Under the pieces are notes generated by a model. That model saw nothing but the letters and a program-made list of their open reading frames with translations. It was not told the DNA's origin and ran no database searches. Made by a program: the position numbers and the translations under genes. Shown piece by piece: positions 62,628 to 64,000 of a DNA stretch of 64,000 bases. Position 1 is the stretch's first letter; the number at the start of each line of letters is the position of its first letter. The DNA comes from Bifidobacterium simiiventris (GTDB taxonomy: Bacteria > Actinomycetota > Actinomycetes > Actinomycetales > Bifidobacteriaceae): assembly GCF_019331715.1 (NCBI RefSeq), contig NZ_JAHBBG010000011.1, positions 1 to 64,000 of the forward strand, read 5' to 3'.

Positions 62628-63761
62628 CTACTGCCCAATACTACCGTCGGCCGCGCGCAGACGGTCGTATTCGGCTCGGCTCAGCGAGAACACGCCGCCG
62701 TGCTTGGTGTGCGGGCGCATGGAGAAGTCGTCGGAACGCAGGTAGTCGAAACCGCGGTCGGGATCGGTGGTGACCATCGGACGGTAGCCGATCGACGGGA
62801 TCACGTCCACGTACAGGTACGCGCGGCCGTCGGAATGCGAGGCGAACAGCGCCGGGCCCTCCACGCCGGCCGGATCGCGGTTCGGAATCCACTCGACGCC
62901 GATCTCCTCCTGCACGATGTGCCATTCGGTTCCCGGCTCCCACCAGCGCGGCGCGTCGGTCGCGTCAAGCCAGATGCCGCGCTTGACTTCGGCCGGCTCG
63001 ACGGTCGACTCGCCATTCGCCTTGGTTGCGCGGTAGGTGCGGATCGTGCCGTCCGGCAGCGCGCGCTGCAGCATGGTCGTGTCGATCGTCGGGCGATGCT
63101 TGTCGATGAAGATGCCGCCGTATTCGAACGTCGCGTCGGTGAAGTCGCTCGTCGCGCCCCACAGGATGCGGTCGTAGACGGAGTCGTCCTTGTGCTCGGG
63201 ATCGTCGTCGGCGAACAGCTTGCTCGACCAGTACACGACGAACGCGCCGCGCGAGCCGTTGTGCTCGGCTTCGCTGCCTTCCGGATAGTAATCCGCGACC
63301 CACAGCGCTTCCGGCGCCCACGCCATGCCGAGCTGGGCATGCGTGCCGTCGGGGCGGCGGGAGACGTCGAGCGTGTGCGGTTCGCTCCAGTGGATCAGAT
63401 CGTCGGAGTACCAGATGATCAGGTTCGTGCTGCCGTGATGCGAGAAGCCGTACCACGGGCTGCCCGGCGCAGAGCCGCGGCCGGAGCCGTCGAAGACGCG
63501 CAGGTCGGTGGCGATGATGTAGACGCGGCCGGTTTCCGAATTACGGGTCAGGTACGGATCACGCACGCCGGTCGTGCCGAGCGGGGACGTGAGGATCGGG
63601 TTGCCGGCGTTGAGGGGGTGCCAGCGTTCTGGATCGTCACCCTCGGAGATGTCGAGATAGATGCGCTCGGCGTAGCTGTTCGGATCTTCGATGAAGTGGA
63701 CCATCAGGTAGCCGTACGGATCGGCCGGGGCCTGAGGTTGCGGCAATCTCGTGGTTGCCAT
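62628..63761 (-). CDS. GH43-type exo-glycosidase (paralogue c)
   Basis: A 377-residue propeller glycosidase. GVRDPYLTRN (base), RPTIDTTMLQRALPDGTIRT (modulator region) and VEGPALFASHSDGRAY (acid) are visible; the opening YGYLMVHFIEDPNSYAERIY and VYIIATDLRVFD resemble paralogues a and b. AAAGGAACC precedes the ATG. It is followed by the YesL-type gene and preceded by the LplC-type permease, all on the minus strand, as part of a transporter-led operon that begins outside the window. Confidence 0.78.
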   Translation of the reverse strand: MATTRLPQPQAPADPYGYLMVHFIEDPNSYAERIYLDISEGDDPERWHPLNAGNPILTSPLGTTGVRDPYLTRNSETGRVYIIATDLRVFDGSGRGSAPGSPWYGFSHHGSTNLIIWYSDDLIHWSEPHTLDVSRRPDGTHAQLGMAWAPEALWVADYYPEGSEAEHNGSRGAFVVYWSSKLFADDDPEHKDDSVYDRILWGATSDFTDATFEYGGIFIDKHRPTIDTTMLQRALPDGTIRTYRATKANGESTVEPAEVKRGIWLDATDAPRWWEPGTEWHIVQEEIGVEWIPNRDPAGVEGPALFASHSDGRAYLYVDVIPSIGYRPMVTTDPDRGFDYLRSDDFSMRPHTKHGGVFSLSRAEYDRLRAADGSIGQ

Positions 63762-63805
63762 GGTTGGTTCCTTTCGGAAAAACAGAGGATTTCAGGCAAA
63801 GAAAA

Positions 63806-63870
63806 GCCGGGCGCACGGCCGAAACGGAAGCGGAAGGAGAAAATATCTTCTGTTCTGGAGTGCGCCCGGC
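63806..63870. terminator. Long-range inverted repeat between permease and GH43
   Basis: GCCGGGCGCA at 63806-63815 pairs with TGCGCCCGGC at 63861-63870 across a 45-base loop; it may weaken read-through from the permease gene. Confidence 0.4.
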
Positions 63871-63896
63871 AAGTGTTGTGGCGAAACTGATCGAAA

Positions 63897-64000
63897 TCAG
63901 CCCTTAACCGCGCCGACCATGACGCCTTTATTGAAGTACTTCTGGAGGAAGGGGTAGAGGATGAGGAGCGGGATGGTGGAGATCAGGATGATGCCGTACT
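63897..64000 (-). CDS. ABC sugar permease, LplC type (C-terminal part only)
   Basis: The last 33 codons of a permease gene whose start lies beyond the right edge. The end reads PFLQKYFNKGVMVGAVKG, one residue different from the end of the LplC-type permease at 33249. It shows that a second Lpl-type importer feeds the GH43/GH78/GH31 genes in the right part of the window. Confidence 0.85.
   Translation of the reverse strand, partial: YGIILISTIPLLILYPFLQKYFNKGVMVGAVKG

Noticed and set aside
1..64000. Prophage, integrated plasmid, tRNA or rRNA genes
   Set aside because: No integrase, phage structural, replication or conjugation genes, and no tRNA- or rRNA-like sequence noticed.

Overview
The window looks like a chromosomal segment of a Bifidobacterium (or close relative). 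The DNA is GC-rich. LacI-type regulators outnumber every other regulator. CUT1-type ABC importers appear as lipoprotein plus two permeases with no ATPase gene, as expected when one housekeeping ATPase is shared. The glycosidases are almost all cytoplasmic types aimed at plant arabinose-, xylose-, galactose-, rhamnose- and glucuronate-containing glycans. The species cannot be read from the sequence. There is no phage, plasmid, CRISPR, tRNA or rRNA signal, so the whole window is one glycan-utilisation island.

Layout. 1-1346: no convincing gene except a possible 54-residue membrane peptide, plus four tandem GC-rich hairpins. 1347-12016: a GH43 enzyme and a clan GH-A enzyme, two ABC permeases, LacI regulator 1, two tandem-duplicated solute-binding lipoproteins and an MFS transporter. 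12014-20334: a third binding protein overlapping the MFS gene, a LysR regulator with a cystathionine beta-lyase (MalY/PatB type), a UroD-like protein, LacI regulator 2 (close paralogue of regulator 1) and a GPH-type sugar symporter. 20685-37080, all on the minus strand: large GH51, GH115 alpha-glucuronidase, GH42 beta-galactosidase (interrupted at a G11 tract), an unrecognised 697-residue protein, an SGNH esterase, a GH43_24-like exo-beta-1,3-galactanase and an Lpl-type ABC importer. This set points to arabinogalactan and glucuronidated side chains. 37554-53037: four LacI genes, GH27, GH43, GH51, GH36 and GH120. 53189-64000, minus strand: LacI, GH31, GH78, GH43, a YesL/DUF624 protein, GH43, and the end of another Lpl-type permease leaving the window.

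How it works together. None of the glycosidases shows a signal peptide, while the binding proteins are lipoproteins. The picture is import of oligosaccharides followed by intracellular trimming by exo-enzymes. Control appears to be local: different gene sets carry different palindromes around a central CG or CCG. They include TTTGAATCGTGTCAAA (binding proteins, permeases, LacI 2), TCGCAACGCTGCGA (Lpl-type importer and the 697-residue protein), ATTGTAGCGCTACAAT (GH31, GH27), TATTCAAACGTTTGAATA (GH120) and TTGTTAACGTTAACAA (GH43).

The second theme is repeats. At least six families of small inverted-repeat elements sit between genes, often touching stop codons. Three have been absorbed in frame into glycosidase genes. 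A six-unit array of 57-63 bp hairpins lies between the convergent GH51 and GH36 genes.
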